Part shown: in pieces, positions 15,471 through 23,811 of the stretch
Numbering within the stretch: position 1 is the stretch's first letter
Layout: the number at the start of each line of letters is the position of its first letter
From: Promethearchaeota archaeon
GTDB taxonomy: Archaea > Asgardarchaeota > Lokiarchaeia > Sigynarchaeales > SOKP01
Assembly: GCA_016839635.1 (NCBI GenBank)
Contig: JAEOTV010000237.1
Span: 1 to 32,890, forward strand
Direction of reading: 5' to 3'
Length of the DNA stretch: 32,890 nt
Notes under the pieces: model-generated
The model's database searches: none
The model's input: only the letters and a program-made list of their open reading frames with translations
What the model was told of the DNA's origin: nothing
Program-made: the position numbers and the translations under genes

Positions 15471-16691
15471 TCAATATAATGAAAAATCTCCATCAATTTC
15501 AGAATTAAAGATTTGAATTAGACTTTTCTTATTAATGAGAAGGATATTTGGCAATAAGTATGGAAACCTATTTGAAAAAGTTAAACAATAAGCACCTGTA
15601 TTAGTAACGAGGACTTTATCTCCTTTTAGTAAATTTTCAGTAAAAAAATAGTCTTTTGCTAATACATCTTGATCTGTAGGAATTATTCCAGAAACAGAAG
15701 TCTTGTATTTATGTGGTTTATCAATCTGAGAGGCATTATAAAATCTTAAAGAACAACGTGCAAACTTTGGGCAAATATGATTCCCTATATTTAAAAAAAT
15801 CCATCGATCTTCACCAACCTTAACTATTTTTGAGATAAACAAACCAGCATCACCAATAAAATACCTTCCAGGTTCAAAATATATATGCTTAAAGTTTATT
15901 TGTAATCTGTCCAAAGTAGATTTTATTTCTTTGGCAATATATTTCAATTGATTTTGTGACATAATAGTTGCTTCTGGAAATCCCCCTCCAAGATTAATAT
16001 TATCAATATTTATTCCGTGATCTGAGAGAAGTTTCAGATTGTATGCTATTGAGGAGATATTTTGCTTAAACTGGTTGATACTGTTCATTTGGGTACTAAA
16101 ATGAGATAAAATTGTTGTAAAACAGATATTTTGATAATTTTTATACACTTTTTTTAATTCTATAATTTTCTTATCATCCAATTTAACTCCTAATTTGCTA
16201 TTAAATTTCTGAGAATTTACTCGAATACAAATGTCCTGTATAACGTTATATTTCTGAGCAATTAAATTAATTTTTTTTAAATCATTTAAGTCGTAAATTA
16301 TTATTTCTCTTACTTTATTTCTTACACTCAATTCTATTAATTCTTTTGATAAATATGGCCCACCAACTATTATTTTATCAGTGGGGAAACCAAGTTTAAG
16401 TGCCAACTTCAATTCAGGTAACCCTACAATTTCTGCTCCAATTCCCTCAGAAAGAACTATTTTACAAATTTCAGAAAGAAAATTAGCCTTGAATGAATAA
16501 TAACAGTGGAAATTATCGAATTCCATGTTAAAAACATTGTTAAAAGTTTTTATATTATCTCTGATTCTGTTTTCCAAGAATACTAGTAATGGAGTTTTAA
16601 ATCTCTTAACAATTTCATTCAAAGATATTTCATCAAGATAAATATTACCTTGTTCTTTTATTAGATATGGATTTCCTGAAATAGTTCTCAA
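15471..16691 (-). CDS. PLP-dependent decarboxylase-like protein (DAP/ornithine decarboxylase fold) lacking the catalytic Cys
   Basis: Fold-type III family. The PLP lysine K68 (in YYSFKAN), H197 (in LSHFSTQ), the phosphate loop GGGFP (235-239), EPGR (273-276) and the C-terminal Tyr Y368 (in GAYCLTFS) are present, so cofactor binding looks intact. The motif that supplies the essential Cys from the partner subunit (G-x-x-C-x-S/x-x-D in diaminopimelate and ornithine decarboxylases) reads GIIPTDQD (335-342), with Pro in place of Cys. It is therefore unlikely to be an ordinary diaminopimelate decarboxylase. It begins 7 bases after the stop of a glycosyltransferase gene, so the two probably form an operon; an amino-sugar or lipid-linked substrate is possible but unproven. 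Confidence 0.85.
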   Translation of the reverse strand: MRTISGNPYLIKEQGNIYLDEISLNEIVKRFKTPLLVFLENRIRDNIKTFNNVFNMEFDNFHCYYSFKANFLSEICKIVLSEGIGAEIVGLPELKLALKLGFPTDKIIVGGPYLSKELIELSVRNKVREIIIYDLNDLKKINLIAQKYNVIQDICIRVNSQKFNSKLGVKLDDKKIIELKKVYKNYQNICFTTILSHFSTQMNSINQFKQNISSIAYNLKLLSDHGINIDNINLGGGFPEATIMSQNQLKYIAKEIKSTLDRLQINFKHIYFEPGRYFIGDAGLFISKIVKVGEDRWIFLNIGNHICPKFARCSLRFYNASQIDKPHKYKTSVSGIIPTDQDVLAKDYFFTENLLKGDKVLVTNTGAYCLTFSNRFPYLLPNILLINKKSLIQIFNSEIDGDFSLY

Positions 16692-16698
16692 ATTCTAA

Positions 16699-18000
16699 TC
16701 ACCTAAAATTTTTTATTAAATTTTGATATGTATCGTGTGTTTCTTTCACAATAATATCCCATGTGAATTGTTGGGAGACTTTTAAATGGCCAGCAGAACC
16801 ATAAATTTTTCTTAGTCTTTTATTATTTAATAGATGAATTACTTTTTTAGCAATGTCTTCAGGGTTATCAAATTCAACTAATAATCCGTCAATATTTTCC
16901 CTGATTACTTCAGGAGTTGCTCCAATCCTAGCTCCAATGACTGGTTTTCCTGCAGACCATGCTTCCAGAAAGGATATTCCAAATGCGTCACTTCGACTAG
17001 GCATAAGATAGATATCTGCTTCTTTAAATGCAGCTAATTTCTTTCTATCAAAATATCCAGTTAAATTATCAGGAGTAAAATTGATGATTCTAGTGCCTTC
17101 AAGTTTAGAAATTTTAGATAATTCTTGATTAAAAGCGATCGTTGAGGGCCCAATAAATACAAAATAAACATTATTTATTTTTTTTAGAATGTAAGGTATT
17201 GATTTTAGAATTGAAAGAGCTCCCTTTTCATAATTTTTATATCCACAAAATAAAATTAGTCTATACTTTTTTTCTTTTTTTTCAAAAAATTTCTGCTTAA
17301 AAGAATACTGTTTCGAAGATGTTTTCGGGACTTTTTCAAATTTTGAGTGGTCTACACCCATCGGAATAACTTTGATTTTTTCTGAAGAGATTGAGCATTT
17401 TTTAATTAGGAAGTCCTTCTCAAGATTTGTACAGGCAATTAGTAAATCAAATTTTTTTAATACTTCTATCAATTTAGGGTCAGAATATCGCGGATTGGAG
17501 AAATGAAAAAATGGAGTGCACACTTTTGGTTTGTTAAAAAAAGTTCCTATGATTAAACTTATAATACAATTGAAATATGGGAAAAAGGTAGAGTGAATTA
17601 ATTCATATTTCATATCTGGTTTATTTAACAAAAATTCTAATAAATCCCCCAAATAAGGACCATTTTTTATGAATAATTCTAGAGAAGTATCATTTAAATT
17701 TAATTTTTTATAGGCAGGAATCGTTTTTAAATAACTTAGAATTTCTTTTACAGAAGAATTATAATTTACTGGAAATCTATTTATATATAGATCATTTACT
17801 TGATCATAATATTTATCCTTTGGATTTATAATTTTACCGCTCGGATTTCTTAAAGCTTTAAAATCTATAGCATTTGATGTGAAAATGTCTACATTATAAT
17901 GATATTTTGTCGTTAAAATCTCTGCCATCCTTTGAAAATAGAATTCAGCACCAGATATTGAAGGAAAAAACCTTGTTGGAAAGTATAAAATATTATTCAA
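16699..18000 (-). CDS. Glycosyltransferase family 4
   Basis: A GT-B fold retaining glycosyltransferase of 433 residues. The N-terminal domain starts NILYFPTRFFPSISGAEFYFQRMAEIL, with the acceptor-side loop; the C-terminal domain has PMGVDHSKF, then LILFCGYKNYEKGALSIL, and the nucleotide-sugar site DIYLMPSRSDAFGISFLEAWSAGKPVI with the E-x7-E pattern (E near F-x-x-S-F-L-E and the later E in GATPEVI). No membrane segment is obvious. Donor and acceptor cannot be told from sequence. It is the first gene of a two-gene unit with the decarboxylase-like protein, divergent from the SWIM protein gene. Confidence 0.9.
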   Translation of the reverse strand: MNNILYFPTRFFPSISGAEFYFQRMAEILTTKYHYNVDIFTSNAIDFKALRNPSGKIINPKDKYYDQVNDLYINRFPVNYNSSVKEILSYLKTIPAYKKLNLNDTSLELFIKNGPYLGDLLEFLLNKPDMKYELIHSTFFPYFNCIISLIIGTFFNKPKVCTPFFHFSNPRYSDPKLIEVLKKFDLLIACTNLEKDFLIKKCSISSEKIKVIPMGVDHSKFEKVPKTSSKQYSFKQKFFEKKEKKYRLILFCGYKNYEKGALSILKSIPYILKKINNVYFVFIGPSTIAFNQELSKISKLEGTRIINFTPDNLTGYFDRKKLAAFKEADIYLMPSRSDAFGISFLEAWSAGKPVIGARIGATPEVIRENIDGLLVEFDNPEDIAKKVIHLLNNKRLRKIYGSAGHLKVSQQFTWDIIVKETHDTYQNLIKNFR

Positions 18001-18048
18001 GGAGTTACCGATCCTTTTTAATTATAAATTGTAATAATATTTTATAAC

Positions 18049-18441
18049 ATGTCAAAAGATTTATTGTTTCAAGTTTTTAGAAAAGCCCAGAGAAAACAGG
18101 TAATTGATGAGGAATTCATCGCCTACTTAGAAACTATTTTTCCTGATAAATCTACAAACGTACTAGATGTTTTAAAGAAGGGGATAATAAGATATACCTA
18201 TAAACCTTCCAATAGGATCGTTTGGGCGGCTAAAGGAGAAAATCAAGAGCACATGATTTATCCTAAATTATATTGTTCATGTCAAGATTTCTATAAAAAC
18301 GTTGTTATTAAACAAAAGCGTCAATTTTGTAAACATCTTTTAGCTCAAACAATTAGTGAAGCTTTTAATAAATTTGAAACAGTTACGTCGGAAGATGATA
18401 AATTTAAAGAGTTTATTGGTAATCTAAAACTTAAAATCTAG
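18049..18441 (+). CDS. SWIM zinc-finger protein
   Basis: A 130-residue protein with a C-x-C...C-x-H zinc motif: CSCQDF (starting near 83) and CKHLLAQ (near 104), spaced as in the SWIM domain. The N-terminal 60 residues are helical and charged. Archaeal stand-alone SWIM proteins include Sws1-like partners of RadA paralogues in recombinational repair; that link is family knowledge and not shown by the neighbours, which are a glycosyltransferase (divergent) and a YkgJ-like protein (convergent). The start ATG at 18049 is the first in the frame. Confidence 0.82.
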   Translation: MSKDLLFQVFRKAQRKQVIDEEFIAYLETIFPDKSTNVLDVLKKGIIRYTYKPSNRIVWAAKGENQEHMIYPKLYCSCQDFYKNVVIKQKRQFCKHLLAQTISEAFNKFETVTSEDDKFKEFIGNLKLKI

Positions 18442-18455
18442 GATTTTGTAAGAAA

Positions 18456-19052
18456 CTAGTCAACTACAATTTCTTCTCGTTCCCAATGTTGTAAAAAGGT
18501 ATCAAATTCTTCTAGAGTGATCTTACGTGGTATTACTATTTTTTTTATTGCCTCCAATTTTCTTATTTTAAGCATAAGTTTCTTATTTTTTCGATAAAAA
18601 TTTTCAGCTTTAGGATACTCTTCTTTAAATATTTCTTTCAATTTTTGTAAATCCACATTGACCAATTCATCGTAGTATTCAATAACAAAATTACATAGAG
18701 GATCTATTGATATCTCGAAATTAAAGGCATCAACACGTTTTAACGCCAAAGGATACGCTTGACAAGCTAATGGTTTAGAATCATGGACGGTACAACCTTT
18801 TTGGTCATAATAAAATGGACACCCTTCATTTTCATTATCTAATCTTATCCGGTATGTTAAAATCAATATTTTTTCATTCTTAATATCTGGAAATACTAAA
18901 TCTTCTATGATTTTAAATTTCACATGACGTTCTTTTGCTATTTCAATTAATTTGTCTGCTTCATCTGGATAAATTGGAATTCTTTTTACATAATCACCAG
19001 GAACTTCATGACAACATGTACCACACAATCTACATTTATATTGTTCCAACAT
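18456..19052 (-). CDS. YkgJ-family CxxCxxCC cysteine cluster protein
   Basis: The N-terminus YKCRLCGTCCHEVPGDY contains C-x2-C-x2-CC, followed by CPFYYDQKGCTVHDSKPLACQAYP (near 78-101) and a later DPLCNF. This arrangement defines the UPF0153/YkgJ family, thought to chelate zinc or hold an iron-sulfur cluster. The 198 residues include a C-terminal helical basic region (KNKKLMLKIRKLEAIKK). No specific substrate is known for the family. Spacing with the convergent SWIM gene is 14 bases. Confidence 0.88.
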   Translation of the reverse strand: MLEQYKCRLCGTCCHEVPGDYVKRIPIYPDEADKLIEIAKERHVKFKIIEDLVFPDIKNEKILILTYRIRLDNENEGCPFYYDQKGCTVHDSKPLACQAYPLALKRVDAFNFEISIDPLCNFVIEYYDELVNVDLQKLKEIFKEEYPKAENFYRKNKKLMLKIRKLEAIKKIVIPRKITLEEFDTFLQHWEREEIVVD

Positions 19053-19231
19053 TTTTAAAAAATATTTTTTTTAACAAGGAGAATAAAATTTAATGATCAA
19101 TTTAATTTTTCGATAATACGATTATATTACTTTTACAATAAATCTTGTGTCTACTAGGATAATACATTGTTTTTAAATTGATAAAATCACCCTATTATTA
19201 GGGAAAAATTTTAACTTATAAGGTTTAATTT

Positions 19232-20041
19232 ATGGAAGGAATAAGAATCATAAAACATAATAATTTAAATAAAGAAGATTTTATTAGGCCGATTTGTATT
19301 TTAGGAATGCCTGGTATTGCTGATGTTGGTAAATTTGCTTTAGATTCTCTTATCGGTCAACTTAATGCCCAAAATTTAGTTGACATTATTTTTGATGATT
19401 ATCCCGCAGGAGCTATTGTAGATGATAGTTTATTATCTGCTCCTAAAGCGGAAATATTATATTGGAAAGATCCAAACGAGTTGAGAGATATAATGCTAAT
19501 TACTGCTGATGCCCAAAGTCTCACTCCAAAAGGGATATATAAAATATCTAATTTTCTTACTGAGCTTATTCATAAATACGGAATTAAATTGATAATTGCC
19601 TTAGGAGCATATCCTGTTAGCAGTAGAAAAATAAACACAAAATTACCCAATATCTTTCTTAGTTCAACAAACCAAGAGCTATTAATGCATTATTTGGTTG
19701 AAAGTAATTGTCAAAAGATCCAAAAAGGTGTTATCATTGGTGCGAATGGTTTGATTCCAACGTTAGCAAAAGCTCGATTTAACATTGATGGATTAGTTTT
19801 TTTAGCAGAAACAGATAATATTGCTATGATTAATGAAGATATAACAGATTTGAAAGCTTCAATTACTCTCTTAGAAATGCTTAAAAAATCCTTTACTTTA
19901 CCGATTAAAAAGAAATATTCCTTAGAAAATATTGAGGATATTACAAAAAATCTTCAAATTAAAAGAGATCAACTAGAAAAAGATCTCGATTCTCTACAAG
20001 TTGTAGATACAGAGGATAAACGAAAGTCATTATATATCTAA
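19232..20041 (+). CDS. PAC2-family proteasome assembly chaperone homologue
   Basis: The 269-residue protein has the PAC2/DUF75 pattern: CILGMPGIADVGKFALDSLI (22-41), the YPAG block near 51, DIMLITADAQS near 91, and a LGAYPVSSRK segment, then VIIGANGLIPTLA in the second half, with a helical, lysine-rich C-terminus (residues 225-269) that looks like a short coiled coil (QIKRDQLEKDLDSLQ). Archaeal PbaA/PAC2 relatives help proteasome assembly or act as scaffolds. The last residues, SLYI, are compatible with, but do not prove, a C-terminal docking tail of the HbYX type (hydrophobic-Tyr-x). A TATA-like stretch precedes the start. Rpb12 follows 99 bases later on the same strand. Confidence 0.85.
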   Translation: MEGIRIIKHNNLNKEDFIRPICILGMPGIADVGKFALDSLIGQLNAQNLVDIIFDDYPAGAIVDDSLLSAPKAEILYWKDPNELRDIMLITADAQSLTPKGIYKISNFLTELIHKYGIKLIIALGAYPVSSRKINTKLPNIFLSSTNQELLMHYLVESNCQKIQKGVIIGANGLIPTLAKARFNIDGLVFLAETDNIAMINEDITDLKASITLLEMLKKSFTLPIKKKYSLENIEDITKNLQIKRDQLEKDLDSLQVVDTEDKRKSLYI

Positions 20042-20140
20042 AGGAATTTATTTTATTTTTACCTCTTCTTATTAGTAAACTCTTTTTTCTTGAAAGAATT
20101 AAGGAAAAAGTATTTTAATTATGGTTAATTTAGATAAAAT

Positions 20141-20290
20141 ATGAAATATGTGTGTGCTAGGAAGAGTTGCGGGAAGGAAGTCAGCAAAAAAGAATTAAGT
20201 GCTCTTCCAGGTATTAAATGTTCTCACTGTGGATTTCGTATTTTGTATAAGAAAAGACCAGATGTAATTAAACGAATTAAAGTTCGTTAA
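20141..20290 (+). CDS. rpoP: DNA-directed RNA polymerase subunit P (Rpb12-like)
   Basis: A 49-residue protein: it begins MKYVCARKSCGKEV and ends with KCSHCGFRILYKKRPDVI followed by KRIKVR. The C-terminal zinc half C27-x2-C30 plus GFRILYKKRP is the hallmark of archaeal RpoP and eukaryotic Rpb12, which join the Rpb2/Rpb3/Rpb11 side of the polymerase. The N-terminal pair is C5-x4-C10 where C-x2-C is usual, a two-residue insertion. It is the first ATG in its frame; an ATG at 20121 belongs to a short frame that stops at once. It converges with TFB, another core transcription factor. Confidence 0.9.
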   Translation: MKYVCARKSCGKEVSKKELSALPGIKCSHCGFRILYKKRPDVIKRIKVR

Positions 20291-20359
20291 TTCTAATTTT
20301 TTTACTAAAAATCCAGTTAAATTTTAACCAATTTTAAAGGGTAAAAGAAGAAATTTTTT

Positions 20360-21298
20360 TTAGGGATTTATTTCAAATTTTAAATGGTTAACTAACTCTT
20401 TATACCGATTTCTGATAGTTGCTTCAGTAACCCCGGCGGCTAAAGAAATCTCTTTTTGAGTACGTCGTTCTCCTTCTTGTATTGCTGCAACATACAACGC
20501 AGCACCAGCAAGCCCAGTAGGTGCTTTTCCCGCAGTGATACGGTATTGTTTAGCAAGTTTTAAAATTGAAGCAGCCCTATTCTGAGTTCTTCCAGAAAGT
20601 TTTAGTTCAGCACAAAACCTTGGAATAAAATTTATTGGAGAGGAGACTTTTATATTTAAGTTAAGTTCGTTTAGTATTAATCTATAGCATCGCGCCACTT
20701 TTTTTTTATCTACAGAAGCAAATTCAATAAAATCATCTAGAGTTTTTGGGATGCTATTTAATCTACAAGATAAATAAATTGAGCCGACTAACATCGCTTC
20801 AATTGATCTTCCCCTTATTAAATTTTTATTAGCCATTTTTCGATAAATATGGGCAGCGGATTCCTTTAAATCCTTAGAAAGATTCAATTGCGAAGAAAAT
20901 CTATCTAATTCGTTCATTGCATAAGCCAAATTTCTATCAATAGACTTATTTGTTCGTGTTCTTACATGCCACTTTCTTAACCGGTACACCTCCGCTTTCA
21001 TTTTAGGACTAATTGTCTTTCCAAATGCATCTTTATTCTTCCAACCAATCATTGTACTTAGTCCTTTATCATGAAGAGTAAGTGTTGTAGGAGCCCCTAC
21101 TCTCACTTTTTTATTGGCTTCTTCAGAAGTGAATGCTCGCCACTCAGGACCGGAGTCTATAAGTCTTTGGCTCAATACTAAACCACAAACGTTACAAATG
21201 ATCTCACCGCGAGATTCATCTGAGATTACATTTTCATTACCACATTCTGGACATAAAGTGAAATTTTTTTGAGGGAATGTAAGATCCAATAATACCAA
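20360..21298 (-). CDS. tfb: Transcription initiation factor TFB (TFIIB homologue)
   Basis: Bridges TBP-bound promoter DNA and RNA polymerase. The N-terminal zinc ribbon has C16, C19, C35, C38, followed by the reader/linker region SGPEWRAFTSEEANKKVRVGAP. The core has two cyclin folds, the first about 110-195 and the second about 205-300, with GKAPTGLAGAALYVAA (254-269) and the helix-turn-helix TQKEISLAAGVTEATIRNRYKEL, which contacts the BRE. Length 312 is normal. The start at 21298 is TTG; no ATG lies upstream of the zinc ribbon, so a TTG or another non-ATG start is needed. The gene is divergent from a 741-base gene-poor stretch. Confidence 0.96.
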   Translation of the reverse strand: MVLLDLTFPQKNFTLCPECGNENVISDESRGEIICNVCGLVLSQRLIDSGPEWRAFTSEEANKKVRVGAPTTLTLHDKGLSTMIGWKNKDAFGKTISPKMKAEVYRLRKWHVRTRTNKSIDRNLAYAMNELDRFSSQLNLSKDLKESAAHIYRKMANKNLIRGRSIEAMLVGSIYLSCRLNSIPKTLDDFIEFASVDKKKVARCYRLILNELNLNIKVSSPINFIPRFCAELKLSGRTQNRAASILKLAKQYRITAGKAPTGLAGAALYVAAIQEGERRTQKEISLAAGVTEATIRNRYKELVNHLKFEINP

Positions 21299-21601
21299 CC
21301 CGTTAAAAATTCTCTTCTTTAATTTTCATAATTGATCTTGCACATTTAAATGTTTGCGTTTTGAGGATTTATCCATTAATAAGAAACTCAGTTTACAATT
21401 TTTGAATTTAGGGTTAGATCGTAAAATTTTAATAAGTTCTTTCTTTTCTTAAATATAATGCGACATTATTATAAGTCCCATGGAAAATGTTGTTATCTCC
21501 GATCTTTTCAATCAACATGACTAATCTGTAATGCTATTATATTATGGTGGGGATATACTCATGGAAATAAATTTTTTTTTGAACAACCCCCTTAAGGGTA
21601 A

Positions 21602-21903
21602 TTGGTAAGATATATTTGTCGGCATCGTAAAGAATTGTTTAGTAAAAAAAACCCTATCCAATCATTGTTAAAAAACCAAAAGAACTTTTAGAAAAACAAT
21701 CTTTAAGTTGCTTTATATGCGGGAAATTATTTAAAAATACGAATAACTTACACAATCATTTAGAAATTTTAAAGGAGACTAATATTTCTCATAAGTTATT
21801 TTTTATGAATAGAATTTCCTTTGAAGATAACTATAAAGAAATTTCTCAAATAGTGGCCAAAATAAAACTTAAAATAAGCCAAAATTCGGGAAAATTAATA
21901 TAA
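21602..21903 (+). pseudogene. Broken small zinc-finger-like gene (frameshift in an A8 run)
   Basis: Two frames join into one plausible protein of about 100 residues if one base is gained in the A8 run at 21644-21651. The first frame opens at TTG 21602 and gives RYICRHRKELFSKK. The second runs from 21646 to the stop at 21901-21903 and contains SCFICGKLFKNTNNLHNHL, with C-x2-C, GKxF and spaced His residues like a C2H2 finger, then a helical Lys-rich tail. The second frame has no ATG, GTG or TTG before its finger. It may be a pseudogene, a sequencing error in the homopolymer, or a site of programmed slippage (A AAA AAA). I do not recognise a family. Confidence 0.4.
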
Positions 21904-22000
21904 AAAAGCAGAATAAAATAGATTAAAATTATGTTATCGATAAATTTTTAATAAATTAGTATATAATTATTTTATAACAAAACTAAATGACTTTAGATAT

Positions 22001-22032
22001 TATTATATTTAAAAAGTACCAAAAGAAGGAGG
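22001..22032 (+). promoter_or_regulatory. TATA box and strong Shine-Dalgarno of the Roadblock-like gene
   Basis: A TATA-like TTATATTTAAAAAG at 22001-22014 is followed by AAGGAGG at 22026-22032, seven bases before ATG 22040. Such a complete ribosome binding site is unusual in this window, where most starts have weak ones, and suggests high expression. Confidence 0.55.
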
Positions 22033-22039
22033 AAAAAAG

Positions 22040-22675
22040 ATGCCAGTAGATCCTGCAACCGCGGTCTATAATTTGATGCAAGGAGATCCAAACATAATAG
22101 CAGCAGCAGTAATAAAAGGGAGAGAAATTATTTATACCACAGATAATTGGGATATTAGTGGAGATATTGACAGAATAGTAACAAGTTGGACTGGTCAAAA
22201 TGCTCAATTCATAATGGTTTCTGGAGTAAAATATTCGATGTTGCAAATGGAGACAGAACGTTTAGTGGCTATATCTTTAAAAGGTGAAGGAAGTATATGC
22301 GCAGCAAAAGATGATGAGCATAAACTTATATGTTATCTTCAGCCCGATGGAGATGCTCGTGGAGCTATAATGGATGTTCAAAGAACTGTAGGGTCTATGA
22401 GCACACAAGGACCATATCTGGATGATAGCTCACAAATGGGCCAAAAGGCAGCTCAGATGGGTGGAGCAGCCTCTACGGGAGCTTCATCTTCAGTTGGTGC
22501 TGGTCCAAGTGTAGATCCTCAACTAAAAGGGGAAATTCAATCATTTCTAGATTGGATCAAAGATAGTGAAGGCTTAGCTGGTTATATTAATTATTATCTT
22601 CAACAAAATAATGCTCAGATCATTTCAGAATTATCAAAAATATATAATGAGCTAAGACAAATTTTTGGTGTTTAA
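22040..22675 (+). CDS. Roadblock/LC7-like domain protein with Gly/Ser/Ala linker and C-terminal helices
   Basis: Residues 15-115 have the strand-helix order of a Roadblock/LC7 domain: IIAAAVIKGREIIYTTDNWDI, a helix around DIDRIVTSW, then AQFIMVSGVKYSML, ERLVAISLKGEGSICAAKD, and HKLICYLQPDGDARGAIMDVQRTV. Residues 120-160 are low-complexity (Met, Gln, Gly, Ala, Ser), and 165-211 are two helices (EIQSFLDWIKDSEGLAGYINYY and an amphipathic tail). Roadblock proteins are regulators or scaffolds of small GTPases and are expanded in Asgard archaea. The assignment is by pattern only. It is the first of three same-strand genes; a Ras-like GTPase occurs at 31610. Confidence 0.65.
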   Translation: MPVDPATAVYNLMQGDPNIIAAAVIKGREIIYTTDNWDISGDIDRIVTSWTGQNAQFIMVSGVKYSMLQMETERLVAISLKGEGSICAAKDDEHKLICYLQPDGDARGAIMDVQRTVGSMSTQGPYLDDSSQMGQKAAQMGGAASTGASSSVGAGPSVDPQLKGEIQSFLDWIKDSEGLAGYINYYLQQNNAQIISELSKIYNELRQIFGV

Positions 22676-22868
22676 TTTAAAATTCAATTATTAAACGATC
22701 TCCCAAATAATTGTTATAACATTAATCTTTTCAATAAATATTCTATTCTCAATTAATTATTTCTTTCTTGTATGATTTTAGACAGAAGTGATAATTTCAA
22801 ATTACAAATAAATAAATTTTTTATTATTTTAGGATATCATAATAATATAATTCAATTTTACAAAAAGT

Positions 22869-23372
22869 GTGAGATTTTTGGCTAAAAAAGATAGAAGTAG
22901 TGAAACCAAAACATCTATTTCAAAAAAGGATAAAAATAAGGAGCCGGACAAAAAAACTGAGAAAACTGAAAATACAAAAGCTTCTTCTAAAAAAGAGAAA
23001 GAAATAAATTCGAATTATTTAACAAAAGAACACTTAAAACTAGATATCCCAGTTGTCCCCGAAGCACCAAAGAAAAAAGAAAAATTAACTTTAGATACCT
23101 CAAAGGTATCAAATGATGTATTAGAAAGAATGAAAAAATTTAAATCACCTGACATAAAAGTAGTATTAGTAAATTGTGACAGATGTAAAGCAGTTATCCC
23201 TGTTCCAGTTCCAAAAAAATCGGTATTAGATTCGGAGTTACCAGTAGTCCCTATAAGCTATGTCCATAAAAATCTTGAAAATGAAGATCAACATTGCCTA
23301 ACAATTCATCTAGATCATGATTTTGATATTCGAAGGCAGAGATTATCTGATGTAGTAATATCTTCTGATTAA
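22869..23372 (+). CDS. Lys-rich protein with C-terminal Cys/His domain, function unknown
   Basis: Residues 1-75 are very rich in Lys, Glu, Ser and Thr and should be disordered. Residues 95-167 form a compact-looking domain: IKVVLVNCDRCKAVIPVPVPK, PVVPISYVHKNL, then HCLTIHLDHDFDIRRQRLSDVVI. The C-x2-C pair and several His residues (Y-V-H, QH-C, IH-L-DH) could bind a metal. I have seen this CxxC...VPI..H...H.L...D..F.VR layout as a recurrent archaeal small domain, but know no function. The start may be GTG 22869 or TTG 22878; GTGAG upstream of the TTG would act as ribosome binding site. It lies 193 bases after the Roadblock-like gene. Confidence 0.6.
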   Translation: MRFLAKKDRSSETKTSISKKDKNKEPDKKTEKTENTKASSKKEKEINSNYLTKEHLKLDIPVVPEAPKKKEKLTLDTSKVSNDVLERMKKFKSPDIKVVLVNCDRCKAVIPVPVPKKSVLDSELPVVPISYVHKNLENEDQHCLTIHLDHDFDIRRQRLSDVVISSD

Positions 23373-23445
23373 AAAATGCTCATATTTGAAATTTTATGCG
23401 AAAAAACCAATAAAGATAGGTATTTAAAAAGGATCAATTCAAAAA

Positions 23446-23811
23446 ATGAAGCTTTTAGTTGAAGAGAATATAAAAATTGAAGATAATACAATATACCTAG
23501 AACTCTTTAAATTACATAAGAGTTTTCTTTTAATGATTTCTGATCACCCCGATATGGGCATAGGAAATGTAACATTATGTAGCCCTCCTGTGATCGAAGG
23601 AATAAAAGCGCCTACGGCATCTTATAGTCTTTTTGGTCTAAATACAAAATTATTAAGTACTGTTATAGCTGAAAAAGCAACAAGTTTTCTAAAAGCACCA
23701 GTGCTTCTACTTTTATTTCTAAAACATAAAAAGAGTGATGAGGAGATAATAAAGCCATTAATCAATTTCCTAAATAATGTTTTAGAAAAAACTCTGGCAA
23801 AACTAGAGTAA
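23446..23811 (+). CDS. Small protein resembling proteasome assembly chaperone 3/4
   Basis: The 121-residue protein reads LHKSFLLMISDHPDMGIGNVTLCSPP, SYSLFGLNTKLLSTVIAEKATSFLKAPVLLLLFLK and a helical tail. This order (strand with an I/W-x-D or G loop, a turn, a strand starting with LFGLN, a long helix with A..A....A.K, then a strand of LLLLF) is what I know from PAC3/PAC4-type proteasome assembly chaperones. No motif is decisive, so this is a moderate-to-low inference; a Roadblock-like or another alpha/beta fold is possible. The stop codon (23809-23811) abuts the 3' end of the opposite-strand tRNA-Leu with no intervening base. A TATA-like TATTTAAAAAGG lies in front. Confidence 0.45.
   Translation: MKLLVEENIKIEDNTIYLELFKLHKSFLLMISDHPDMGIGNVTLCSPPVIEGIKAPTASYSLFGLNTKLLSTVIAEKATSFLKAPVLLLLFLKHKKSDEEIIKPLINFLNNVLEKTLAKLE

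Larger units (their letters stand above)
21299..22039. other. 741-base region without an intact gene
   Basis: Between divergent TFB and the Roadblock-like gene there is no intact ORF of credible quality. The left part (21299-21600) is AT-rich and holds the TFB promoter region; a run of T (21572-21580) and short peptides are of no clear meaning. The middle holds the broken zinc-finger-like frame described separately (21602-21903). The right part (21904-22039) holds the promoter and ribosome binding site of the Roadblock-like gene. I see no tRNA, repeat or snoRNA-like box set. Confidence 0.6.

Noticed and set aside
21987..22049. Short overlapping ORF in front of the Roadblock-like gene
   Set aside because: The TATA element lies inside it, so the transcript probably starts after its ATG.
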